From NCBI RefSeq assembly GCF_002217285.1, contig NZ_MUGW01000029.1, forward strand, positions 97,383-161,382: a DNA stretch of 64,000 nt. The letters run 5' to 3'. Positions 20,844-28,420 of the stretch are shown piece by piece. The notes beneath the pieces are model-generated. The model was given only the letters and a program-made list of their open reading frames with translations. It was not told the DNA's origin and made no database searches. The position numbers and the translations under genes are program-made. The DNA comes from Flavobacterium hercynium. GTDB taxonomy: Bacteria > Bacteroidota > Bacteroidia > Flavobacteriales > Flavobacteriaceae. Each line of letters starts with the position of its first letter. The first letter of the stretch is position 1.

Positions 20844-21848
20844 TTATAATAAGGGAGAAGCAATTGCTTCTAATTGCTGGTAAATTTGTTTTACCTCTTG
20901 TGAATTTTCTTTTTGCAGCACCATTAAAGCATCGGAAGTATATATCAAAATACAATTTTTAACGCCTATAAAAGTGGTGTGCAGTGAAGTGCCGATGACA
21001 ATATTTCTATTAACATCGATCGGATGGCCTTTTTGAACTAAATAATCATAAACGGATTCAAATGAACCCAGATCTGACCATTCAAAATGCGCAGGAATTA
21101 CTTTGATACTGCTGCTTCGTTCCATTACGGCATAATCGATACTTATGGAAGGAATGTTGAGTGACAATTCATAATCCAGAAAACCATTATGATTTGCTTC
21201 CCAAGCTATTTTTGAAGCCAGATAAACGGCTGGTTCCTGTTTTTCGAGTTCTGCCAAAAACGTACTGGCTTTAAAACAAAAAAGTCCGCTATTCCAAAAG
21301 TAATTTCCCTTGTCAAGATAAGACGCTGCTGTATCGAAATCCGGTTTTTCGTGAAATGCAATTACATTTTCATTTTCGAATTCAATATAACCATAGCCTG
21401 TTTCGGGTTTCGTGGGTTTTATACCAAAAGTCACCAGATAATCCTGATTAGCCAATACAATGGCTTTCTGTAAAGCAGTATTGTACAAATTATTACCTTC
21501 TATAATATGGTCGGAAGGTGTAATAAGTAAAATATCTTCCGGTTTCGATGCAAAAGCTGCAAAGGCAATTGCTGCAGCTGTATTACGGGGAACCGCTTCG
21601 ACAATATGAGTAAAAGGTCTTTTGATTTTGGCCATAATGGCATTACTCATTTTATAATTTTCAATATTCCCCACCACGATTGTTTTATTACAAACATTTT
21701 CACTGCGTGTAATTGTTTTTTCAAAAAGAGAATGTCCGTCAAAAAGTTCGAGATATTGTTTAGGGAATGTTTTTCTGGAAAGGGGCCACAATCTGCTGCC
21801 AATTCCTCCAGTTAAAACGACATGAGTAACAGAGATACTAATTGCCAT
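20844..21848 (-). CDS. manC: Mannose-1-phosphate guanylyltransferase
   Basis: 334 aa. Pyrophosphorylase signature TGGIGSRLWPLSRKTFPKQY at about 13-32, EAVPRNTAAAIAFAAF, ITPSDHII, and FWNSGLFCFKAS. Makes GDP-mannose from mannose-1-P and GTP. It is the short single-domain form without the phosphomannose-isomerase domain found in long ManC proteins; no separate isomerase or phosphomannomutase gene is visible here. Overlaps the upstream cytidylyltransferase gene by 11 nt. Confidence 0.92.
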   Translation of the reverse strand: MAISISVTHVVLTGGIGSRLWPLSRKTFPKQYLELFDGHSLFEKTITRSENVCNKTIVVGNIENYKMSNAIMAKIKRPFTHIVEAVPRNTAAAIAFAAFASKPEDILLITPSDHIIEGNNLYNTALQKAIVLANQDYLVTFGIKPTKPETGYGYIEFENENVIAFHEKPDFDTAASYLDKGNYFWNSGLFCFKASTFLAELEKQEPAVYLASKIAWEANHNGFLDYELSLNIPSISIDYAVMERSSSIKVIPAHFEWSDLGSFESVYDYLVQKGHPIDVNRNIVIGTSLHTTFIGVKNCILIYTSDALMVLQKENSQEVKQIYQQLEAIASPLL

Positions 21849-22272
21849 TACTTTGTGTTAAAATTTCTTTCTGATATACTTCATGACGCAAATTGGTGCT
21901 CGAAAATCGATGGTCTCTTATATTATAGTACAATTCGATTTCTTTTTCCTCACAATAGGTTCTGCCTGTAAAATCGCGCTCTTTGTATTCTTTGCCAACA
22001 ATGCGCACATCAATAGTAAAGGCTTTGAGGATATCTTCTAAATCCTGTTCTGTGGCATAAGGAACAATTTCATCTACAAACCTGCACGCTTTTAATTGTA
22101 TGTAGCGTTCGACAACAGTTTGGGTTGGTTTATTTTTTGTTGGGCGATCCAGAGTAGGATCAGTCTGAAGACCAACTATTAGATAGTCACAATGCAATTT
22201 TGCATCTTCAAGCATTTTTACGTGCCCTGCATGTAACAAATCAAAAGCACTAAAGGTTATTCCAATTTTCAT
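21838..22272 (-). CDS. Cytidylyltransferase-like nucleotidyltransferase (TagD/GCT family)
   Basis: 144 aa from the ATG at 22272; an in-frame ATG at 22326 would add 18 residues with no family match. KIGITFSAFDLLHAGHVKML contains the HxGH nucleotide-binding motif and VERYIQLKACRFVDEIVPY follows. Resembles glycerol-3-phosphate cytidylyltransferase. No CDP-glycerol transferase is visible in the window, so the activated compound and its use are unclear. It is the first gene of the 22-kb EPS operon. Confidence 0.82.
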   Translation of the reverse strand: MKIGITFSAFDLLHAGHVKMLEDAKLHCDYLIVGLQTDPTLDRPTKNKPTQTVVERYIQLKACRFVDEIVPYATEQDLEDILKAFTIDVRIVGKEYKERDFTGRTYCEEKEIELYYNIRDHRFSSTNLRHEVYQKEILTQSNGN

Positions 22273-22871
22273 GTGATTACTGTTTTGGGTTAATAAGTTT
22301 GTTATGAATGGTATCGATAAAAACATTGTTAACCATTTTGTCTGGTTTCAATGTTTTTTTGAAAATCGAAAACGGGTTCCCCATCAATAGTTGCATTTTA
22401 ACTATTCTTAAAGGAAAAAATAAAGGGTAAAAAAGAATGAAGGTTATTGTTCTTACTCAAGAGAAAATGATTTCAAAATCTAAAACAAACTGCAAAAAAT
22501 CAGAATCAATTTTGTGGTTATAGCAACAACGTTAATTTATGTTAAAATTATAGCGAAACAATAGAGTAAATACTACATTTTCGTTGCTAAATATCCTAAA
22601 TAAGGAGAATTTAACATAAAAAACAATAAAATTTTAGTGAATTACAAATTACATTGACAATATGTTTTTAGCATAAAAATACCGCTGAAACTGTAGAAAA
22701 AATGTTGAAAACACGATCTCTTATCTAAATTGACGAAACATTTCTTTTTGACAGAAAATTAAAATGCAGCTATTTCTCCTTTAAAAAACTTTCCACAGGA
22801 TTGAATAAAGAAAAAGTAAATCCTACTAAAAAACATCACAACGCATTTTAATTTTAAAAAAAAGAAACACT
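22273..22871. promoter_or_regulatory. Divergent intergenic region between EPS operon and upxY-like gene
   Basis: 599 nt, very AT-rich, no coding signal on either strand. It must hold the promoter and leader of the EPS operon (leftward) and of the UpxY/NusG-like gene (rightward). I found no exact TAnnTTTG box in a credible place. There is only a weak 7-bp inverted repeat (TAGCAAC near 22530, GTTGCTA near 22583). The length would allow a long untranslated leader on which an antiterminator could act, but this is inference. Confidence 0.5.
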
Positions 22872-23339
22872 ATGAAATGGTATGTAGTATACACGAAATC
22901 CAAATGGGAAAAAAGAGCCGCAGCGCAATTAACAAAGTTCAATATAAATTGTTATTGTCCGCTGATTAAAAAAATTCAACAAAGATCGGATCGAAAAATA
23001 AAGGTCGAAGTTCCATTGTTCAATCATTATATATTTGTGCAATTACTGGAAAAGGATAGAAATATGGTATTTCAGTCTCCGGGAGTTTTGCGCTACCTAT
23101 TTTGGTTAGGAAAACACGCTATCGTAAAAGATCATGAAATTGAGACTATTAAAGAATGGCTAAATAACGGAGACACTGCTCAGGAAATAATGGTGATGCA
23201 GTACCAGATTGGAGATAAGATACATTTGAATTCCGGTCCGTTTTGTGATCACACCGCTGTAGTTAAAGACATTACAAAAACGCATTATGTTTTGATTCTG
23301 GAGTCATTAGGGTATGTTTTAAAAATAAAACATAAATAA
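22872..23339 (+). CDS. UpxY/NusG-like transcription antiterminator
   Basis: 155 aa. NusG N-terminal domain start WYVVYTKSKWEKRAAAQL, then CPLIKKIQQRSDRKIKVEVP and FNHYIFVQLLEKD, followed by a short KOW-like C-terminal domain (QIGDKIHLNSGPFCDHTAVV). In Bacteroides, UpxY proteins bind paused RNA polymerase and prevent early termination in their own capsule operon. Here the gene points away from the EPS operon rather than being its first gene, so if it acts on that operon it acts in trans. Upstream are only A-rich bases. Confidence 0.88.
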   Translation: MKWYVVYTKSKWEKRAAAQLTKFNINCYCPLIKKIQQRSDRKIKVEVPLFNHYIFVQLLEKDRNMVFQSPGVLRYLFWLGKHAIVKDHEIETIKEWLNNGDTAQEIMVMQYQIGDKIHLNSGPFCDHTAVVKDITKTHYVLILESLGYVLKIKHK

Positions 23340-23366
23340 AAAACAAAATAAATATGTTTTAAAAAT

Positions 23367-23417
23367 TTACAGATCTTAACTTTTTTATGAAGAAAGTCCC
23401 GGAATTATGATCTGTAA
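23367..23417. terminator. Possible bidirectional hairpin between convergent genes
   Basis: Inverted repeat TTACAGATC (23367-23375) and GATCTGTAA (23409-23417), 9 bp perfect with a 33-nt loop, between the convergent upxY-like and XRE genes. The long loop and weak T-tracts make it a poor classical terminator; position is the main support. Confidence 0.35.
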
Positions 23418-23419
23418 TT

Positions 23420-23623
23420 TCAATTTTCTAAGTGGAAAACCTGGCTTTCTTTTATTCCTATAATCTTGACGAGTCTGTCTAATTTTGATAATTTAAGGTC
23501 GACCATTCCTTTTTCAATTTTTTCATAGTTTTTTATACTAATTTCCATTTGAATGGCAACATATTCAGGACTTTGATTGTTTTGCAATCGGTACTCTTTT
23601 ATTTTTAAGTAGAACTTTTCCAT
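23420..23623 (-). CDS. Small XRE-family HTH regulator
   Basis: 67 aa, essentially one helix-turn-helix domain: IKEYRLQNNQSPEYVAIQM then SIKNYEKIEKGMVDLKLSKL, with the family's Y-x-K-I-E-x-G recognition-helix end. No effector domain. Lies 51 nt downstream of a paralogous XRE gene in the same direction. Target unknown; proximity to the EPS operon and its antiterminator suggests it may regulate one of them. Confidence 0.75.
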   Translation of the reverse strand: MEKFYLKIKEYRLQNNQSPEYVAIQMEISIKNYEKIEKGMVDLKLSKLDRLVKIIGIKESQVFHLEN

Positions 23624-23674
23624 AGCCGTATTTCTAATTATAATTTTAATTAATTTAAAGCTTATTGTATTATG

Positions 23675-23920
23675 CTATTCCTTCATTTTCTCTTTTGTCT
23701 CATTAAAAAAAAGTGCCACATTAAATTTAAATATAAATTCAATTGACACTTGTAAAACCTTTGAAATTTCAATCAATTTAGAAACTGTTAAATCGACATC
23801 TCCTCTTTCAATTTTGCCATAACCGCTGGTACTCATTTTTAATTCGGCTGCCACATATTCTCTGGTTAAATTTTTCAATTCTCTTATCTTTCTAATATTT
23901 TCGTATACGCTATATTTCAT
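23675..23920 (-). CDS. Small XRE-family HTH regulator
   Basis: 81 aa. HTH domain NIRKIRELKNLTREYVAAEL followed by MSTSGYGKIERGDVDLTVSK, then LIEISKVLQVSIEFIF. The C-terminal 15 residues are unrelated to its neighbour. Clearly paralogous in layout to the 67-aa protein encoded downstream, so the pair probably arose by duplication and could heterodimerise. ATG at 23920. Confidence 0.78.
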   Translation of the reverse strand: MKYSVYENIRKIRELKNLTREYVAAELKMSTSGYGKIERGDVDLTVSKLIEISKVLQVSIEFIFKFNVALFFNETKEKMKE

Positions 23921-24273
23921 AAAACCAAAATATTACTAATTCTTATTTTAAACTCCTATGACCAAAATATTTATTAACTACCTGAGCTCTTTTATTCTAT
24001 ACTTTAATGTTAATTTTTAACATCTGTTAAAATAAATATTATTTTTATTATGATTCTTTTTGATTTTTATTTAAATGTAGTTAATAAATTTATTTTTTTG
24101 CAACAAATCGGTTTAACGTGTTTTTAAAACCGATTAAGTACATCTAATGGCAAATTACTGTTTGTAAGAATAAAAAAAGTGGATTAATCTGTATAATTTT
24201 ATTCTCCTGAATAAGGAATAATCTAAAATTATTTGTAGGGTTAACGTGAGACGGTCAGACAAAATACACCCTA
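23921..24273. other. Intergenic stretch without recognised genes
   Basis: About 350 nt between the XRE gene and the terminator of the secreted-protein operon. Very AT-rich; I see no open frame with coding character, no tRNA and no clear promoter box. The XRE promoter must lie at its left end. Confidence 0.5.
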
Positions 24274-24334
24274 CAAAAAAAATCCTTAAAATCACTAATT
24301 TATTCTTTAGGAACAATTAGAAATCTTAAGGATT
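24274..24334 (-). terminator. Intrinsic terminator of the beta-helix operon
   Basis: On the minus strand, 20 nt after the stop codon at 24354, a stem formed by AATCCTTAA (24281-24289) and TTAAGGATT (24326-24334) with an inner stem CTAATT/AATTAG (24295-24300, 24315-24320) is followed by an uninterrupted T-tract (complement of the A-run at 24275-24282). This is a convincing rho-independent terminator. Confidence 0.8.
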
Positions 24335-24353
24335 ATGTATTGAATTATTTCGC

Positions 24354-26543
24354 TTATTGCGTTACCAAAAGCTGAGGATAAGGATTAGAATCTGTATTTA
24401 TAATTACAGTTGCTGTACCCTCTTTTATATTTACTAATTGTTTACTAAGCGAGGAATTTGCTTTAAACGTATTATTCATAAATACTCCGGAGTATTTACT
24501 ATTATAATCTATATCTGTTTTCAGAGTGGTCATGTTTCCTGTTACGGTAGAATTTAAAATATAAGCATTTACAGTATTGTACTTTACAGATGAAAATAAT
24601 GAACTTGCATCCGAAAAGGTAGAACCTTCAATATAAGACTTAGTTGCCTTAATCGTGGAGACTGTAACACTATTATTGTATAAATTACTACTATATAAAG
24701 AAATATCACCACTGATTATAATGTGCTTTCCTGTAAAACCTGTAAAATCACAATTAGCCGCTATCGGATAATTATTTTCAGCGAGATGAAGGGCAGTTTG
24801 TCCTCCGCTAAATTTACAATCTACCCAGGCATCTAAGTTATCCGGTCGTGTTGCCAGCATAGAAACACCCGTATTGCAATTTATAAACTGACTTCTGTAA
24901 AACATTGTTTTGTCGACAAAGCTGGAATTATCAGAAACACCACCCACAAGCGGCTCCTGAAAAAATCCTTTACTGCAGTTTACAAATGAAATATTGTCCA
25001 GGAAATTATTATCAAATCCTTTCATTTTATCTAAATGGATACCATTTGACTGATCTCTAAACACAACATACTTTAACCACACATACGCCATGTGTTGTGT
25101 TCCGAAGTTTTGCGAAGAATAAATTCCTTTACTTCCTCCTTGCAGTGTTAAGTGTGCTAATACAAAATTAGCATCCTGACCACCGGTAAGCGTTATCAAT
25201 GGAAAGTTGTCTTTAAGACCTACAATAACAGTTTTACCTGTACCTTTTCCAACAATTCCATGTTTACTGTCGAGAGGAATTTTTAAAGTAGAATTAATAT
25301 AAAAAATACCTTCCGGAAGTTCTGCAATACCGGACTTATTAATTAAATTCTGAATATAGGTAGTACTATCCGGTTTACCCACTCTGTCTGTTTTCCAGTT
25401 TGCACCCATTGGATCTGGCAATGTTTCCCACGATGGTCTGCTCCACGGCTTGTATTTAGTACCTAAAATAGCAGAACTTAGTTTTGAAGCTGTTGTTGTA
25501 CTAGACATAGCAGCGCTTTGTTCGGCACTATTATACTTTACTGAATTCGTTTTGTCTAAATTTCCCCACAAATCAAATCCTGTAACTGTTCCGCTTGTTC
25601 TCTTGTAACCGCCCAAAGCAGCTACCATAATTACGTTGGTTCTTGTAGCTATTACATCAGACCCGGTATACAGTTTTTTATTCAGTATCGATACATTGGC
25701 TGCATCTATGTCATAAGCACCCGTTTTTACTGCTGAATAAGAATTTCCACCTCCAAAATCTGTAATCTTGATATTTCCCATATTGGTAGTTTTAAACATA
25801 GCCTTGGTTCCTGTTCCTTTAAGATTCCAGCCTTCTGCATCAATACCAACAAAATTTACAGATGCTAAGTTGTTAAGATCGCTTGTATCACCGTGCGGTG
25901 TTAGAAAATTGGTATGCAAATGCACATTACCATAACTTGGAGTTGTTGAATTTCCTTTCATCGTCAGTACCGTCGTTACACCTCCTGACTGATGCTTAAT
26001 GAATTTATTGTTTCTAAAATAACCGGACTTGCTGCAGTCTATTATGATACGTCCTCCATAATTTATAAACGTATTGTTCTCAAACGTTGCATTGGTCGCC
26101 ATCAAAGTCGCCCATTTAATCGATTTTATGGTACAGTTCGAAATTACTCCTCCAGCCTGAAGTGTTATCGTTTTATCTTGGGGCAGTAGATTTTCTAAAA
26201 CAACTCCGCTGCTTCCTGCTGCGATTGTAATGTTCGATACTTTGGTCAAAGAGGGATATCCATAAAGTCGCTGATTGCTTTTCATAACAATATCAACACC
26301 TGTATAGTCTCCTTTTTCCAATCGTACACTACCATATTTATTTATAGCAGCCTGAATAGTGGCTTTTTGGGCAATAGGCAATAAGTAGGCTTTAAAATAC
26401 TCAATCTCTTCCAATTGGTTATTCACACCTCCTGCAGCTATTTTTGCTCCTGAAGGTTTACCTGCCGCTACATCAAGTGAATATTGGTAGTTTTGAGAAA
26501 AAGCTACTGTTGAAAATAGTAAAAAATAAATTAGACTTCTCAT
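24354..26543 (-). CDS. Secreted right-handed parallel beta-helix protein (pectate-lyase-like fold)
   Basis: 729 aa. Signal peptide LIYFLLFSTVAFSQ, cleavage near residue 17. Two beta-helix blocks: about 50-330, starting with QAAINKYGSVRLEKGDYTG and continuing as short N-rich rungs (ENNTFINYGGRIIIDCSKSG), and about 390-720, starting IQNLINKSGIAELPEGIFYI, the usual pectate-lyase_3 opening. No T9SS C-terminal domain is evident. Proteins of this fold cut or bind polysaccharides. Placed next to the EPS operon it may be an EPS lyase, hydrolase or surface anchor, but catalytic residues cannot be assigned. Its start overlaps the upstream gene's stop by 4 nt. Confidence 0.72.
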   Translation of the reverse strand: MRSLIYFLLFSTVAFSQNYQYSLDVAAGKPSGAKIAAGGVNNQLEEIEYFKAYLLPIAQKATIQAAINKYGSVRLEKGDYTGVDIVMKSNQRLYGYPSLTKVSNITIAAGSSGVVLENLLPQDKTITLQAGGVISNCTIKSIKWATLMATNATFENNTFINYGGRIIIDCSKSGYFRNNKFIKHQSGGVTTVLTMKGNSTTPSYGNVHLHTNFLTPHGDTSDLNNLASVNFVGIDAEGWNLKGTGTKAMFKTTNMGNIKITDFGGGNSYSAVKTGAYDIDAANVSILNKKLYTGSDVIATRTNVIMVAALGGYKRTSGTVTGFDLWGNLDKTNSVKYNSAEQSAAMSSTTTASKLSSAILGTKYKPWSRPSWETLPDPMGANWKTDRVGKPDSTTYIQNLINKSGIAELPEGIFYINSTLKIPLDSKHGIVGKGTGKTVIVGLKDNFPLITLTGGQDANFVLAHLTLQGGSKGIYSSQNFGTQHMAYVWLKYVVFRDQSNGIHLDKMKGFDNNFLDNISFVNCSKGFFQEPLVGGVSDNSSFVDKTMFYRSQFINCNTGVSMLATRPDNLDAWVDCKFSGGQTALHLAENNYPIAANCDFTGFTGKHIIISGDISLYSSNLYNNSVTVSTIKATKSYIEGSTFSDASSLFSSVKYNTVNAYILNSTVTGNMTTLKTDIDYNSKYSGVFMNNTFKANSSLSKQLVNIKEGTATVIINTDSNPYPQLLVTQ

Positions 26544-27277
26544 TGTCCTGATATGATATATGAATTTAAACCTGTTTTTCTCAAAAACCCAAATCGTACG
26601 TCTCCAGTTTCACTGCTAAAGTGGGCACTACCGGCATCATTATAATTAAGTTGTACGCCAGAAGCTGCACTTACAGTTAAAATTGCACCGTTATGTGCTT
26701 CTAAATTAAGTGTTTCACCTACTTGCATATTCCTAAAATCAGCGGTTAAATTTAATGTTGCTGATGCGGTACACTCGATTGTATTGTTGACATCGGAAAC
26801 CATTATATTTCGGCTGGTGTTAAAGGATACAATTAATGCTTTGACATTTGTAGTTGCTGAACCCACTAATCTTTCGGCCGTTTTTGCATGTAATGCATAA
26901 GGAACGCTCAAAAGTTGTGTTATTCCTATAATGTTATAATTGGATCCGCCCGTTATATCGACTTGTGTTTCTATAAAATAAGGTCCTCTTTCCCAGGCAA
27001 TTTTACTAAAATCACCTGTAATAATAGTTCCTTTTCCAATTTCAAGGGAAATAAGACCGTTGTTATTTGTAGTACCCGAGTGCGTTTCCTGATAAACATT
27101 CGTACCTGATGAACTGCCTTGGTGTATAATAACTTTAAGACTTATTTGAGAATTAAGCACAAGACTGTTGTCTTGTGCTCTAATGATTGCCTGATAACTC
27201 ATTTTTTCCGGTGCTTGTGCAAAAACCTTTAGAGTAACAGTAACGAATAATAATAGGATAGTAAGCGCAATTTTCAT
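26540..27277 (-). CDS. Secreted protein with common Bacteroidota surface N-domain
   Basis: 245 aa. Signal peptide ending near VTLKVFAQ. Residues 25-135 form a widespread Bacteroidota domain recognisable by PEKMSYQAIIRAQDNSLV, TTNNNGLISLEIGKG and LLSVPYALHAKTAERL, which usually precedes tail-fibre-like or repeat regions. Here it is followed by a beta-rich domain of about 90 residues (TIECTASATLNLTADFRNMQ). Function unknown. The three-gene operon order is T9SS-signal protein, this protein, beta-helix protein, so a joint cell-surface structure is plausible. Confidence 0.7.
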   Translation of the reverse strand: MKIALTILLLFVTVTLKVFAQAPEKMSYQAIIRAQDNSLVLNSQISLKVIIHQGSSSGTNVYQETHSGTTNNNGLISLEIGKGTIITGDFSKIAWERGPYFIETQVDITGGSNYNIIGITQLLSVPYALHAKTAERLVGSATTNVKALIVSFNTSRNIMVSDVNNTIECTASATLNLTADFRNMQVGETLNLEAHNGAILTVSAASGVQLNYNDAGSAHFSSETGDVRFGFLRKTGLNSYIISGQ

Positions 27278-27280
27278 GTT

Positions 27281-27787
27281 TTAACGTTTTAGTATTTTAA
27301 ATGTTTTCAAAACCTGATCATCAATATATACAGTAAGTATATAAATAGCGGAGCCAAGAGTACTTAAACTAATTGGAGTTTCAGATTCAGTAATTGTGTT
27401 TTGCTTTAGCAGCCTTCCCTGCATGTCATAAAGCTTGTAGTGCTTTTTTCCATAATCTAACTCAAGCCCATTCAGGCTTAGATTAACATAATCTGTTGTT
27501 GGATTTGGAAAAATAAAAAGTTCTGCTCTAGATGTTTCCGGCATTCCTAAAGTTTTTTCCGTTTGCTGATGCTGTATTCCCTGAGCAACATTGTAGACTG
27601 ATTCTCCGATGTAGGTGTAGAATACCTGTCCAATTGTGTAGGTAACAGATCCGGAAGTTCCACTTGCAGTGCTGCCAGATGCTACTAAACTTGTCATATT
27701 ATCTGCATTTTGGCATATTCCTTTAAAAGAGAAAAACAAGAGCGTGATAATGAGTAGGTTAATTGTTTTTAAATTGATATACTTCAC
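27281..27787 (-). CDS. Small secreted protein with T9SS type A sorting domain
   Basis: 168 aa. Hydrophobic signal region (LLIITLLFFSFKGICQ), a short mature part (GSVTYTIGQVFYTYIGE, common in flavobacterial surface proteins), then a complete type A sorting domain: LFIFPNPTTDYVNLSL, YKLYDMQGRLLKQ, and IYILTVYIDDQVLKTFKILK at the C-terminus. It should be exported by the type IX system and kept at the surface. The only near start is GTG at 27787; no ATG is available upstream close by. First gene of the three-gene operon. Confidence 0.82.
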   Translation of the reverse strand: MKYINLKTINLLIITLLFFSFKGICQNADNMTSLVASGSTASGTSGSVTYTIGQVFYTYIGESVYNVAQGIQHQQTEKTLGMPETSRAELFIFPNPTTDYVNLSLNGLELDYGKKHYKLYDMQGRLLKQNTITESETPISLSTLGSAIYILTVYIDDQVLKTFKILKR

Positions 27788-28420
27788 AGTTTTAGGGGTT
27801 ATTTTTTTACACCGCGAAAATATTTAATTAGGATATAAAAGCCGATAAAAGTACTTTTATTTCCGATAAACGACACAAAAACGAACTCATTAACAGCTAT
27901 TTACCTATATAAAAAATAAGATTTTCTGATTATTTTGTCCTTTATTCCTGCATCAGAATGACAAATTTTTAAGTCATGAAATAGCAAAAATGAAACATTT
28001 TGTATTTTCCGTATAAAGAAGATTATACTACATTACAACGCTTATTTACTCCTTACCATATATTGGAGGATGCGTTTTACTAAATTGTCACTATAAGTCC
28101 GGATTTTATTTTATTTCATAATTATACGGTACAACAATAAAGTATCTGCTACTTAATTAACATTTAATAAGTTAATTATCAATTATTTACATCCAAAAAA
28201 CATGATTTATGAGCTCTTTTTCACCTATTATCCTTTTCACGGTGAAATTGGTCTTAAAAAGGAAATATTGGCTTTAAAAACAAAAAACAGAAAGATAAAT
28301 TGGTAAGATATTTACATTCTGAGATATTTAATTGTTAAGCAATGGCATATGCTACTTCCTCTTTTTGACTGCTTAACAATAATGATATCATTTTGTTCCA
28401 CTTCAATTTATTAGAATTAA
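27788..28420. promoter_or_regulatory. Divergent intergenic region before the NRPS/PKS cluster
   Basis: 633 nt of AT-rich sequence between the leftward secreted-protein operon and the rightward biosynthetic genes. No coding frame seen. An 11-bp inverted repeat close to the synthetase start is listed separately. No exact TAnnTTTG box was found, so promoter positions remain unassigned. Confidence 0.5.
28331..28380. promoter_or_regulatory. 11-bp inverted repeat upstream of the NRPS/PKS genes
   Basis: ATTGTTAAGCA at 28331-28341 and its exact reverse complement at 28370-28380, 28 nt apart, ending 40 nt before the synthetase ATG. Either a DNA-binding site with two half-sites about four helical turns apart or a stem-loop in the 5' leader. 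The loop also contains GCATATGC, a perfect 8-bp palindrome. Confidence 0.5.

Noticed and set aside
19752..20863. TTG-initiated extensions of gmd (19787) and fcl (20863)
   Set aside because: Both families start immediately before the nucleotide-binding loop, and ATG codons exist there (19751 and 20812).
22273..22871. JUMPstart/ops-like element in the EPS leader
   Set aside because: No GGCGGTAG-like sequence is present on either strand; Bacteroidota UpxY systems do not require that element.
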